A stretch of 64,000 bases of DNA from Phymatolithon calcareum (taxonomy: Eukaryota; Rhodophyta; Florideophyceae; Hapalidiales): NCBI GenBank assembly GCA_977006965.1, contig OZ345368.1, positions 248,001 to 312,000 on the forward strand. The letters run 5' to 3'. The number at the start of each line of letters is the position of its first letter. The stretch's first letter is position 1. A program made the position numbers and the translations under genes. The notes under the pieces are model-generated. The model saw nothing but the letters and a program-made list of their open reading frames with translations. It had not been told where the DNA came from and made no database searches. Shown here one piece after another: positions 9,258-20,852 of the stretch.

Positions 9258-10094
9258 TCACTTCTTCAAGTACAAATGCGGAGCCGGAGCAAGGACTCTG
9301 GTGCTGGAGGCGCCGCATACTACCTCAACAGTCGCTTCGGTCCCGGCCGGAATAACCGTTCGTCGTGCTACTCGCACTTTTGCAGACGGCGAGGGACCGT
9401 TTCTAACGAATGAGGTCTCTGATGTTGACCGGTCGCTTGGGACGCTTTGGGCGCGGCGCTTGATCGTAACCCTTGTTCCATCCTCCAACTCGATTAGTTT
9501 TCCCCGAGGCTGCACTTGCTTCACGTCTCTGTCGATGAACGTGCAGCCCAAGAGGGCATCGGCTCCGAGTTTCCGTACGACAACGAAATTTTTCCGCACG
9601 GAGTACGACGCGACCTTGACTGTTAAGGTCACAATACCCATGGTATCCAGGCGGTGATTTGAAGTAGACGCCAAGTTGTCGATATTACGGCTGTCGTCAC
9701 ACGAAGCGAGTACTGCCGGTGGAAGGAGGTCCACGCGGACCAAGTTAGGCCTTGCTCCGGTGTCCAACACCGTGATCATTGGTCGTAAGGACCGTGAATC
9801 GGGACGTATGGAGGCCTCTATCTTGTAATTGTGTGCCGAAAGGAAGCACACCTGAGACAGATGGTACTGCGAGGCGGACAGCCAGTTCGGGACTCCAAAT
9901 GGCCGGGACAGAATAACCGGAGTCGAGAATCCTTCATTCGGGGGCTTGCGCGGTGGCCTCAAGGGCTCACGGCGCATCCCCCCATCAGTTTTCCTGGGAG
10001 AAGTTCGATTCCGAGCTCTCGGCCGGTACACGCCTTTGTTCGTTCTCCACCATGGCGACTCCTTGTGCCGAGCGCTGTACTTGCCGTAGACCAC
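9258..10094 (-). pseudogene. Ty3/Gypsy aspartic protease region
   Basis: The 278-codon frame includes MITVLDTGARPNLV, a D-T-G-A retropepsin active site, then VKVASYSVRKNFVVVRKLGADALLGCTFID, which fits the flap and the I/LLG-x-x-F/D segment near the retropepsin C-terminus, then a linker with GKLIELEDGTRVTIKR. It sits between the zinc knuckle (9985-10377, other frame) and RT as expected. It would process the gag-pol polyprotein. The 5' end of the frame is not a true start. Confidence 0.75.
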
Positions 10095-10377
10095 CTGGAG
10101 GACCCATAAGCCGTGGGAATTCTATGAGGGCTGTCTCGTTCGGATTCGCCACCAGCACGTCTCCAATCCTCTCTAGCCCCGCGGTCACCGTTGGTGCAGC
10201 GCCTATGCGGTGCATCTCCTGCTGCTGGTGCGGTTGCAGGAATTTGAAGTTCTCAGCCCGGAAGACGGCGAAGTTCGGGTCTTGAGCCTGACGGTCCCGA
10301 TGGGGGCAATGCGGGCGTCGGTGTCCTATGCCAAGGCAGCAGTAGCAAACGTCAATCTGGGCTTGTGGAGGATTCAC
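9985..10377 (-). pseudogene. Gypsy gag C-terminal zinc knuckle
   Basis: The frame contains CYCCLGIGHRRPHC, a C-x2-C-x4-H-x4-C zinc knuckle followed by PHRDRQAQ, the RNA-binding nucleocapsid motif of gag. It lies downstream of the gag body in transcription order but is in a different frame, so a frameshift or stop between 10,380 and 10,560 breaks it from gag. Confidence 0.7.
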
Positions 10378-10557
10378 CCACCCTGGACGAGCAGGCTTCG
10401 TTGCCTACGGCACCTGCGCGCTGACGATCGGTGAACGGTCTGGTGCCCTCTTCCGTTGAGGTTGTCGAAACCTGGGGGGTTAGGATCTACACTGACCAAA
10501 TGAGCTACATGGCAGCCCGGTGGGAACACTTGGTCGTAACGAGTATCGACCGACGGG

Positions 10558-12420
10558 TCATCGGAGCAGCAATCGTGTCGTGGCGTCTGCCCACACCGGC
10601 CGGTCGGGCCCTAGCTGACGGGGCTCCCCGCAGTAAGATTGAGAGTGGGCTGGATCGTCCTGGGGCCAGATCTCCATGGCCTGGCCAGGCCGCGTGCGTT
10701 TCCCGAGCCGGGCGCGTTGTGAGTCCCCAAGGGCCTGCGCCCGCCTGACGAACTCGTCGAAAGACACCCCTCCCCACAGCGCCTTGTTGCTCAGGATGAC
10801 CGGCCTGATGTCTGCGTGCGTCCCGAGGATGAATCCAGTGATGAGCTGGTTCTCCGAGAACACGTTTCCGCATTGGCGCGCAGAGTCACGGAGCCGTAGT
10901 CCAAATGCTCGCTCATTCTCCTCGTCCCCCTGCGACAAGCCGTCGAACTCGGCCACGGCGGCCATAATGACCTCCTCGGTCGCAAGCGCCTTGAGAAGGT
11001 GTTGGACCGCCTGCGGATACGACGAGAATCCTTTGAGGCGAGATGTGCCAAGGCCGTTGAAAGAGTCGAATTGTCGCCTGGCCCCTCCGGTCAGGTATTT
11101 CGACATCAGGCGGACTGCTGCGCCTTCGGGAATATCATTGTCATCGCACGTGGTCTTGAACGCGGAGAGGAATTGGAGGATCTCGATGGGTCGCTCACCC
11201 GAAAAAGTGTGGCTCTCCATAGCATGGCCTGTAAGCCTCTGGAACTTACCAATCATGGCCGAAAACTTGGCCCCGGAGCGTTGGCTGGTGTTCAAGAGGC
11301 GGAAGCGCCGATAAGAAAGGGCCTCATTAAAGTTCTCGTGAGAGCACTTGAGCTCCTCGAGGCCGCGGTACTTGGGGCCTTTGCCCCTCCATGAACTTTC
11401 AGTCTCCTCGCCCCTTTCTCGGTGGGCTCGATGTGTCCTTCTCTTAGCACTGCGCGCCCTCCGGCGAGGGTACCGACGGTCTATAGATTCGCCGCGCTTC
11501 CCTATGGAGCTGCTTCCGTCCGACCGGGAACCGGACCCCGACGAGGACGAGTCCTCCGACGAGCTTTGAGAGCTGTCACGCGACCCGAGCTCCATTTTGA
11601 GCGAAAAGGGGGTTGGGCTCATTAATGACCGTTTTCTGGTCGTCATCGGTGTAACGGCGTTTCATCCTAGACGCCGTTTCCGCCTTGTAGAGGCGACGTG
11701 TTTCTACTTGATCTTTGAACGCAGCCAGTTCGGCCTGCACGGCGGCGACCCGCCCGTCAACAGACGCGTCTGCGTCATGAGTGGCGAAATGAGTCGTTCG
11801 CTCAGCGAAGAGTCCTTCGAGCTCCAAGGTCATGGATTGCATGATATTTTCTTGGATAACTGCGGAGCGGCCTTGGATTGCCTCGGACAGCTTGGCATCG
11901 ATCGCCGCATTGACAGTCTCTTCGATCGTCGACGGAAGCTCCCTCAGTTCGGAAGAAAGCTGCGCGATCGCGGCCACTAGGTCTTCGCGGTTCCCGGGAG
12001 CGACCATATTGGACTCGGCCTTCCCGATCGTTCCCCGAGCTGCATCCAGCTCCGATCGGGGGACTCCGGTCTCCGACTGATTACGATTTGAATTTCGGGG
12101 GACGATGGCGCTTACTTGGGCGGTGGCGCGTTCATCGCCCCGAGGGGCATCTTGAGATGCACTCAGGCCTGGACGGTCGGCCGGCGCACTGGCGGATGTC
12201 TCCACCTGCTCCGATCGCGGCCCAACGAGCGTAGAGTCAAAGTTGCGGCGAGCCGTCCACATGGACTAATCGTCATCGTCGTCAAGGGCGCCACGCGGTA
12301 CCGACGCTGGCCGAATAGGGGCCGAAGTGGTTGTAGGGGCTGATCGGCCGTACCGAGCCTCGATCTCTTTAGCCCGCAGCTGAGAAGTTCGAGTGGAGCG
12401 TGTTCGGGGACCTCGTCGGT
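10558..12420 (-). pseudogene. Ty3/Gypsy gag, broken
   Basis: Two main frames cover gag. The upstream part (11576-12262, 228 codons) follows an acidic DDDDD tract and an in-frame TAG at 12266-12268. It is rich in Ala/Glu/Gln with a likely coiled coil (LSSELRELPSTIEETVNAAIDAKLSEAIQ region). The downstream part (10558-11646, 362 codons) starts with a Ser-rich tract and contains FSGERPIEILQFLSAFKTTCDDNDIPEGAAVRLM and DEENERAFGLRLRDSARQCG, typical of the retrotransposon gag capsid helices. The two frames overlap near 11,600, showing a frameshift. The start codon is uncertain; an ATG at 12421-12423 lies downstream of the LTR. Confidence 0.75.
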
Positions 12421-12525
12421 CATGTTGGCAGCAGGAATGTGGAGATCGGCGTTCCTTGTTTTCCCCCAGTGCTTGGGGTTTTGGTAAGGCAGATCTGCCG
12501 AAGGATCGCGAGCAGTTGCGAACCG

Positions 12526-12543
12526 TTCTAGGTCGGGAGACCA
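12526..12543 (-). promoter_or_regulatory. Candidate tRNA primer-binding site
   Basis: On the minus strand, two bases after the LTR end (…CCACA), the sequence TGGTCTCCCGACCTAGAA begins with TGG, the complement of a tRNA 3' CCA. The position and TGG start fit a primer-binding site for minus-strand DNA synthesis. The matching tRNA is not known. Confidence 0.45.
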
Positions 12544-12545
12544 CT

Positions 12546-13043
12546 TGTGGTAGCGTAGATCGGCTGATCGACGTCACTAAGTAGTTCAGGAACGGTTGGC
12601 CGTTGAGGCCGTGCAAGGCTCCAGCGACTGGTCTCTCCCGATGGAGGATAGTGGCAGAGCAAACAACAAAACACACTCACGGACTTCGGGTCCAATCGCA
12701 AGAGGACACCAACGTCCGTACGCAGACGCAGGGGCGAGGGTCCTAGGACAGAGGCTTGACCGATGGCGCAGAGTCGAGTTCGTGCGCGAGGCCTTCCCTA
12801 AGGCGAAAGGTCCGCGAAGGTTGGAACTGAAAACGGTCGATCTGGACCAAACACGGGTTGCCCCTTTTACTGAGGGCCGGTGGCCAAAAGCTCCCCATAT
12901 ACTACCACATCGGTCTTATCATACTAGAAATAAACCAGAACCGACTGGACGACAGAGTCGAGGACACAGTGTGTAAGACCATGTGGGCTGTAATGGTCGG
13001 GGAAAAGCAAGGCCTCAGGGCAACCCATCCATACTACTATATT
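12546..13043 (-). repeat. 5' LTR of the Gypsy element
   Basis: This stretch is clearly related to 29,070-29,568 over about 500 bp, including shared blocks such as GGCCGTGCAAGGCTC, CCAATCGCAAGAGGACACCA, GAGGCTTGAC and GGCTGTAAT. It lies immediately upstream of the gag gene on the minus strand and begins with TGTGG at the internal side. The outer edge is placed where homology between the two copies ends and is accurate to about 10-20 bp. Confidence 0.7.
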
Positions 13044-13648
13044 GTGAATGACGCACCATTGGCGATGTTTATTTTCGGTTCTATGAGTACACGTGGATCT
13101 CCAGGTGCTTTCACTCGAGACCGACTTGAGCACACCAGATGAGTCTTGGCTTATTCTTTGTAGACTGAGTAGCATAGATTATTACATATCGTTTAGTGAG
13201 CCATTCTTTAGGAGTTTGGTATCTCCGAGTTTGAGGAGGAGGATCATCATCATTACTACGTCATTGCATTCTGTTTCGTCAAGGTAAACCCTTTGTCTAT
13301 TCAACTTATCAATCACATCGGTGAAGAACCTAAGTTCGCCGACAGCGGAAGGCGAGTTTCCGTACCTGGCGTCGCGAATCAGGGGGGAACCAGTTCGCAG
13401 TCGGACGATTGACTGGAATTCTGCAAGACGTTCACCGTTTTGCATTTCCAGGTCCCGTCAGTTTCCTGTCCCAATCCTAAGCTTCTGTCCCTGTTCTAAG
13501 TTTCATTCTTCATTCGAAATCAAGCCTGTTGTATCTTGTACAAGATCAAGATCTTGTTTCGGATCTCGCGTTAGCGCCCTTTCGTAAGGGGATCCGCATG
13601 CCGACGACATCTTCGTCCATATTCCGATACTGATCAGTCGACGGAACA
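13044..13648. other. Unassigned region
   Basis: A minus frame of 87 codons (13182-13445) and plus frames overlapping it are open, but I recognise nothing. There is no clear repeat or RNA gene. Confidence 0.3.
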
Positions 13649-15340
13649 ATGAGCGCTGGACAAGAAGCTCTAGTCTTGGGCGGTGCTGAAAAAACCGAAG
13701 GAGAATTCAACATGCAAGATGAAGTCAATCTTCTACGAGAGCTGATTTTGTCTCTGACCGCTATCGTGTCTTCTATCTCGTCATCTCGAGGAGTACCACA
13801 AGGTCTTCATCGGAAGAGATTGCGATCTTTACGGCAGCTAAGGCACAGGCAATGAATCCGTATGACCGTGCAAATGCATATGATACGCTCATTGATGCAT
13901 ACGTTCGCAACAAGCGCGAAATTTTCATGTTTACTGAAGCGGATTTGGACTTTTATGTGAATGGAAGTATTCTGGATATAGGTGAAACATTTGCAACTGA
14001 TTTCCTCTATTGAAATGAATCCCATTTCTGTTCATTGAGTAAGAAGATTATAGTCAATCTCCGGGACGCACTTCTGTCGAAAGGCGTGGAAATCAAGAAG
14101 GGAGTTCGATTTGCAATCAGCAAGGCTTTGGTAGGATATGTTGAGCAATACTTGTCAAATTCACGGGGCGATGACTGTACAATGCCGCATGCATCTCAAG
14201 CAGACCGGTCTTTCCGACACCCAGCAACCCAAGACTGACGTCCTCTGATAAACCCTCCCATCATTGCATCCAGCGTTAACGACACTCAGCCACACATGTC
14301 TGCGTTGCGTGGTGACCGACAGGGCTCCTCGAAAAGAAGCGGAAGACCGTCAGATGTAGCAAAGCTTTTCCCTCGCGACATGCGCTACACCGGCGCTCCT
14401 CATGAGCCGTTAAGAAGGAATTTTGCAACATTCATTGACGCGTGTACGTTAGGGGGAATAGACGCGGTTGACAGCGATGTCGTTTTGCGTCTCCTACAAA
14501 ATGTTTTCCTGAAGGCTGGTGCCCTGGTCTACTTCATGGACCACGTGAAGAATCTTTCCAAGAGCCCCGCCGATTCAATTTCTATGGTTGAGTCTCATTT
14601 TCTTCGTCAGCGTGCAAAGCGAGTAAGCGATGAAGTTTGGAATGAGCTCACATTTTCCTTCTTCAAACAATCTTGTGATTTCAAGAAGCTTTCCACATCA
14701 AATGATGAAGTCCTCAGCGATATTTTGGTACAAATAACTAATCTCGCCGATATGCGGACAAGCCCAAGCTCAGAATATATATTGTTTCTGGGAAGATAAT
14801 TTCAGCTGTGAGAGAAGTCTCTATATTTTCTGTTGTCTGTCAGAATCCGCCAAAGGAGTTGCAAGGGCTCATCGCTGTACTGAGAAGCTGTTAGCCGGAA
14901 GCTGATCGAGCGACTATTCGATCGACTGATACTACATCGGTGTTCACCGGAGCAGCAGCGAATGTGTCGACAAGTGTCAATGAGGTCCTGGGCTACTTTA
15001 TCGACAGGAGGCTACACCGGAATAGAAACACGGCCCGGCTAAGAGGCTATGGAAAAGGCCCCTATCGAAAATTACAGGGAATGAGAAGGAAGAGGTTCGT
15101 ACCTCCCGACGTTTGCATCATCTCCAACAAGAAGGGATGCCACTCTTCCAAGCACCGAAAGCGAAGTGAGTCTTTACTTGCACCTGTTGCACACGTTCTT
15201 CTCGCAGACGGTCTAAAAGAGGAAAGTTACGGCACATCATCAGAGTCTGAAAGCGACGAGAAAGAGGAGACCAGTGAAGGCGTTGCAGATGGGAATCTCG
15301 CAGTCGCGTACTATGTCAATTCGGCTCGCGCACTCGCATA
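13649..15340 (+). pseudogene. LTR-retrotransposon gag relic of unknown lineage
   Basis: Starting at the ATG at 13649, a series of plus frames (13649-13855, 14035-14238, 14296-14799, 14940-15340) reads as a decayed gag. It contains an N-terminal helical part, LFPRDMRYTGAPHEPLRR then ATFIDACTLGGIDAVDSDVV like the retrotransposon gag capsid entry, and near 15,110-15,160 a cysteine/histidine segment CIISNKKGCHSSKH that looks like a degenerate zinc knuckle (second Cys replaced by Ser). An acidic Ser-rich tail follows. Frameshifts separate the parts. Immediately after it a LINE begins, so its pol is missing. Gypsy or Copia affiliation is not decided. Confidence 0.5.
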
Positions 15341-15344
15341 TATG

Positions 15345-17612
15345 AATATAAGTCGCCGTGGCGTACATATGCCCGAATTCCTCGAGACAAGAGACTATGA
15401 AGTACTTCGACCTCGTCCAAACACACTGCAGAGGAAATTCGGTGCTTATGGGGGACCTCAATGCCCGTCATAAACACTGTGACACGAAATCCAATATGAG
15501 GGGGCGACACCTAGTGCAATGGGCTGCAAACATTCACACAGCACCAGGTGCTACGTACAGATCAACGAGAGGAAACAGAAACATCAACATGTTTGCCACC
15601 AAATCGCTGGACACGACAAGGTTGAAATCTTCCAACGGGATTTGGGATGGAATACGCAATGGACTCCTCCCAGTCCCTATAGGCGTGGACCATAGGAAAC
15701 CGGTCCCAGCTAAGGTGGAATCTTTCATCTCAGCGACCGTGAGAAAGAGCGAGGAGTGAGCGGAAACCGCGGCCAAAGCGATGGAAAAATGGGGACCCAG
15801 CATTTTAGGGCAACTGTTGCCGTCACAAAAAAAAGGTTGGACAAGTTGTACGAGAAATTCCAGCGGCTCGTAAGCAAACCGTGGACAAACAAACACCATG
15901 CAAATCTGGAAATGAGCGGGGACCTTATTGTGTCCCTATGAGAGATGTGCGGCAAGTTGGAATGCATCCCGACGGCATTTCGAAGAGATACGCTGATTGC
16001 GATTAACAAGAAAGGAGCGGCACACGAAGCTGGGAAATACAGACCGATATCGCTCCTAAGTCAAGTGCGGAAAATAATTGACGCTGCCATGGACTCGGCG
16101 ATACGCAGCCAATACAAGTTTCACCACTTCCAATTAGGATTCCAAAGAAATAAGCCGACAGAGTTCGCTATACTAGGGTCCACGAGCACAATGAAGAAGG
16201 GACACCGCTTTGTAGCCGTTCTCGATCTCTCGGCGGCATACGATTGGGTTCCTAGGGACATACTCCAGAAGCTTGTGGAAAAATGGATACCGGCAGACTT
16301 CGCGGAGATGGTCAGATACCTGCTCAAACCATCCTGGATGACAACGGCCGGAGACGAGGAAAAGAAGTGACTCCTTATTGAATGCGGAGTTCCCCAAAGA
16401 TCGCCCCTGAGCCCCTGCCTGTACAACTTGTTCATGGACGCATTCGCGTTAGCAATGGAAAAAGTACCTCGACATATGTCGAAGCACCCCGCGATACTTT
16501 TCGCGGACGACGTGCAGCTACAATCCACTATTTCCGATGATATGCAATGTCTTTTGGATACGGCGACGAGCTGAGCCACAGAAAATGGAATAACATGGAA
16601 CACTAAGAATGGAAAATCGAAATGCATATCTAGCCTGGATTATACAAACGCAAGTTCCGGCTCTCAGTCAAGGAGCTCCATGAAACCCGCCTACTGGAAT
16701 ACCTGGGAGCCACGATCGACAACACGGGAGTAACCCACAGCGCAACACTAAAGCGCATCAACCCGTCGGAGGGAATAATCATGGGACAAAAAGACCTGAG
16801 AGGCCAAGCGCAGGACTTGGTACTACCAAGAACATAGCAATTTACAATGCTCTTGTGCAATGCAGATGGGATATGCAGTACACCTGACGCCATGGACAAG
16901 CTCAGTCGAAGCGCAGATTAACCAAGCGGAGGGTCTCTTCCACTCTGTTGCCTTCGGTAACTACGCAAAACGATTGCACGCTCAAATGCGAGCCCTCTGC
17001 AGAATTACTCCACCTAAAAGAAGAAGAGCGCAACTCTTAGAGCACTTCGCACATAGGCTTCTACGAGGGAAGGACGAAATCGAAAAGGAAGCAACTTACG
17101 CAGAAAAAAAGGCGACATACAGCAAGCAGAGAGGGATATCCGCTATCTGCAGGAGCACGAGCTCCTAAGAGGCAGTACCGAGCCAGCCCTACGCGGGTTA
17201 GTGACCGCCAAACATGAGAGCCACCGCCAACGGCAGGAATAGATTAAAAAGGAAGAAGAAAAAGAGCGAAAAATTACCATCAATACTAAGGAGAAAGTAA
17301 CTCCTATCAGTCAAGTGGTTATTTGGCCGCTTCCCACGGCGAAGAGCAGAGTCTTACATTGAACATTTAAACGGGGTCGCGGAAGAGAATCTGAAAACTC
17401 TACAACGAAATTTAACAAGTCCAAGAGCAGTAGAATCTTAGGAAGAAGGGACAAAAAAGGACGATTGACAAACTTTTGGCCTTGGAAATACATATGCTGG
17501 AAGAACTGATACTTTAAGGTGACCTGATTGGGTAATGAGATGGCAGTATGAACGAGAAGCTTCTCTGGTGTTGGTGAATACCGGCATTGAGGGCTTCTAA
17601 AATAAAAACCTA
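15345..17612 (+). mobile_element. LINE family A copy 1, 5'-truncated
   Basis: The copy begins inside the apurinic-type endonuclease (VAVAYICPNSS, LMGDLNARHKHCD, about 15,345-15,600). It continues with reverse transcriptase (KYRPISLLSQVRKIIDAAMDS, LDLSAAYDWVPRD, GVPQRSPLSPCLYN, ILFADDVQLQ, about 16,035-16,530) and ends with the LINE C-terminal region (LHAQMRALCRITPPKRR, near 16,980) and a 3' end gagggcttctaaaataaaaa near 17,590. FADD is intact but there are multiple stops, for example after DEEKK at 16,370, and frameshifts after 16,560. The 5' border coincides with the end of the gag relic, so this is probably a truncated insertion into that element. Confidence 0.8.
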
Positions 17613-18470
17613 CAATTTCCACCAATGCGCGTATGAACCGGGTCCTTTCTCGAAGTTCCGTCTCACCTCTCTACAGTGAGCTTCGAAGCTCAATCGTTGG
17701 TCGAAATGAACGCTTAGGAATTTGTATTTCGTAACTGAGTCGATTTTCTCTTCACCATCACTGACGTTGCCATCTATGGTTTCCTGCGGTGACCGTCGAC
17801 CTCCTGCAAATCCTAGATCCTTCCATTTTCGAACGTTCACCTTGATTGGCGAACGGTCGGATAGACGGGAGAGAATCTCTGCGGCCTTGTTGAGCTTTTA
17901 GATTTCATCCTCCTAAGACCTGCCGCTAACGTTGAAGCTGGTGTCGTCTGCGAAACAGAATTGAACCAAGTCGTCAAGACGCATATGTAAGACTAATATA
18001 TACAAGTTCCAAAGATTTAGTGCCAACGAGCATCCTTGCTGTAGCACGCATCCGTCTGACTGTGTTGTTGTTTCTTTCCTGAGCTCGCCGATACGCCAGG
18101 TAAGATTGCATCCAGCATAGCATATTGGGAGGGCAGACAATGTTCGCCATCCTAACCAGCAAGGCAGGAATAAAGGTCACCAGCTCTTGACCTGCTCGAA
18201 AGACCACTTCAAGCCTACTGACCTGCAGCCCAACCTCACCCAGAATGAGTCCGTTGCGGCCGCACTGGTCCAGATTAGCGGAGTCACCATTTCTCCAGGC
18301 TAGTAATTCAGTCCCTACAACGGCCTGTATGCACCAGAATGCTCCGCTGACATCCGTAGCTTTTGTTCTTCTATGCGGTTCTTCGCATGTTTCTGAGCAC
18401 GGAGTAGTCCTACGTCGTTTCGGCAGAAGGCAATTCTCAGAAATTGGCCTGCGAGTGGGCACCATAAAAC
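17613..18470 (-). mobile_element. Different LINE-type RT relic
   Basis: Minus frames carry RT fragments: KATDVSGAFWCIQAVV (motif A-like), PPNMLCWMQSYLAYRR, LQQGCSLALNLWNLYI (motif B), VQFCFADDTSFNV (motif C, FADD) and VTKYKFLSVHFDQRLSFEAHC (post-RT 'KYLGV.lD.rLsf..H' segment). These match a Jockey/CR1-like layout rather than the family A elements. It is broken by frameshifts and is cut at 17,612 by the 3' end of the plus-strand LINE. No endonuclease part is seen. Confidence 0.65.
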
Positions 18471-19065
18471 CAAATATCTTGAGCAGGGCTCCGCTTTGCG
18501 CGAACTTTTGCGATACAATGTGCTCTAATCTAAGCGACCATGAATCGTTGAAACTACAGTATTTTTGTTACGAGCGGCTCACAGTGCGTGTTCCTTCGCA
18601 TTATTGCGCGCTTATGGTGACCCTCCGTCGGTACCATCACGCCTATTCCAGTACGTCGGAAGACCAACTCTCTTGCGAGCCCCTTTTGTAGCCAGCCCCT
18701 CTCCTAGAGAGCAGACTGTAACAAAGTATCGCTCACATGCCGTGCACTGTGTGCTGGTCCAATAACTAACCATTCACGGTATTTTCATTTGCTGCTCAGC
18801 AGGTTATCTCATACTGGCGTGGACCGACACAACTCAAATTATTTCACCGATAGTGCACCACTACGGTTGTTCTAAAATGGTTTCTCCGCGTTGATGGGCC
18901 TCCCAACGAAGTGCTTATTTGCTGAATTATCTTCTACTTAGATTACAGCAGGGCGTTATTTCTCCTAGGTAATTAGGAAAGCACACCTTCTCCTCTGCCT
19001 TCCCCTCAAAATACGATTAGATTTACCCCGGAGCAACGCAGTGGTTCTACAATCCACAAGCACAA
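18471..19065. other. No gene recognised
   Basis: Short frames on both strands only. I see no motif, repeat or RNA structure that I can support. Confidence 0.4.
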
Positions 19066-20194
19066 CTACGGGTATACTCTCTGTAGTCTGACTACTTCAA
19101 CAAGATTGCCTTCTCCATCAGAGAGAACCATGAAGTAAGCATCAACTTCAGCATAAGGACGATTCTTAGTTGAAAGGGAAAAGAGAGTGGACACAGACAA
19201 AGCTCTGGATGAGTTTTGCTTCTCAACAGGACCCTCATATGGTACATTCAGAAGTAAGAAAGTCTTTGCTGCAGCCCAAGAACTTACAGTAGAGTTCACG
19301 ACTCCACAGTCCCGTACAAAGTAACGATTTGGTACTGAATCCATGAGCGCTGTCCTAAGATAAGAAGCAACTGACCGAGCCCTGGCCTTATATTTTCAAG
19401 ACTGATGCTTTTTCGTCTAAAAAATGCCAACGAAAAGTTCAACAGAAAAACTTCCTACATGCAACGAAAATAATTTCCAGTGCATTAGTATTGACAAATC
19501 CGCCTCCATGAGAACTGTGTGCGTGCAAAAGCGAACGTTACAACTATGATGATAAAAAGTTTCAAACGTCCACCTTTACGCTCGAGCAATTGTTACACGA
19601 ACACATGATTACGAATGCGCGCGCACGCAAGAGCGAGTTCTTTTCTTGATACTGCAGTAAAAAAAGGCGAAACCATCCATACGAAATGGAAAACAGTCGC
19701 AACCGGGAGTTAAAGTGTCCTTGCAGCCAAGGATTTTCTCCCGGAGCGTCATTTCTGACTCATGCGACGGAGATAAACATAATACACTAAATTTTGCATA
19801 TAAGTGTTTTCTTAATATTGCGCTTGAAAAAGGACTGTGATTCCTCTCAGGGTCCCCTGTTTCGATTATGATAGTATGTGGCAGAGTCCTGGGTCAAAAG
19901 AAAGTAGGATCCAGTCAACGAGGACTTACTGTAATGTCAGAAAGCAAGTCCCTGAATTGGGTAGCTACTCACTTCTCCCATGGGGTCGCCTGCAGTAGTC
20001 AGGGTAGCCCTTTCTCTTATTCCGACACAAGATTTTCTGGTTAGAGATTGCACTGGCGCTCTGTTCTCCACGCACCCAAACTTCACATCAACTTCTGCTC
20101 CGGCAGATTTACAGATCAAAAAGAACAGCTCTACCAGTGGAATGGAAGATGTCGCGGTGTTACGTTCCCTTCTAAATACGCTCACGAGTTCCAA
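19066..20194 (-). CDS. Possible two-exon host gene of unknown function
   Basis: A minus frame (20194 to about 19973) ends at GAA|GTGAGT, a canonical splice donor at 19972-19967. A second open frame (about 19354 to 19066) is preceded by TTGCTTCTTATCTTAG, a good pyrimidine-AG acceptor ending at 19355. An intron of about 617 bp is implied. Problem: joining at these exact sites changes phase relative to the longer downstream frame (MDSVPNRYFVRDCG...), so the exon-1 frame or the sites may be wrong. The first exon could itself start at an acceptor GTATTTAG near 20,178. Neither part resembles a family I know. It may equally be an old host gene in decay. Confidence 0.25.
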
Positions 20195-20852
20195 ACAGCA
20201 AATGAATGCAAAACGTTAGTCTTCAACAATATTACCATACTAATTCTATAAATCGGCAAGTGCTTGGATGGGATTCTCTGTCTCACTGCATGATTATGAA
20301 AGCGAAAATTTCCCTAGGCTACAAATGAGCGTTTAGAACCAGAAATGGAAAATGGAAAGATTGGAATGATAAGGTGAATGTCAGAGATCCAGTATGGCAC
20401 AAACATTTCCTGCAAGAAGTTGATTCTTAGTGTATACTGAGATCGAAATGATAGGACGTTTCTGTTCAAGTTTCCTCTTTTCCTACGGGAATTCAGATTT
20501 GCACGCACAATGCCTGCCGCTGCGCAAGGATATTTTTCACATGTGCTCGTCTTGTTGTCAGCGTCGTTATAAGAAAATGGAACGGAACTTTAACCGTCAG
20601 CAGTTAATTTTTTTTCTTTGAGAGATCTGGTTTTCTCAAATCGTGTTTCGGGACTTGGGCGTTCGATGCTGAGTTTTCCGTAATTAACTCTTGCATAGAA
20701 TCTTACATAAGGGCTATCTCTTGTACAAGTATACTTGCATTTTTCTATATATATATATATACTTGCAATTTGTGATGCACGACATGCCCACAAGAATCGC
20801 GGCTATGCATTAAAGTTGTGCTGTCGCCGAGTATAATGAAAAGGTTTTTGAC
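20195..20852. other. Non-coding stretch with a short TA repeat
   Basis: Only short chance frames. A (TA) run of about 14 bases lies near 20,748-20,761. If the helicase fragment at 20,853 is an exon, this stretch is part of its downstream intron, but I could not find the next helicase exon here. Confidence 0.35.

Larger units (their letters stand above)
8093..13043 (-). mobile_element. Ty3/Gypsy LTR retrotransposon, 3'-truncated
   Basis: Read on the minus strand the order is LTR, candidate primer-binding site, gag, zinc knuckle, aspartic protease, reverse transcriptase. RNase H and integrase are missing: the homology stops near 8,190 in or just after RT and is followed by hairpin and box repeats. 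No second LTR was found on the left side. Several frameshifts and stops separate the gene segments. Confidence 0.8.

Noticed and set aside
10676-11314. Plus-strand ORF of 212 codons
   Set aside because: It is antisense to the Gypsy gag, which has recognisable capsid and Ser-rich segments on the minus strand.
17311-17625. Minus-strand ORF of 104 codons
   Set aside because: It is the antisense of the 3' end of the plus-strand LINE; the same antisense reading appears at other LINE 3' ends.
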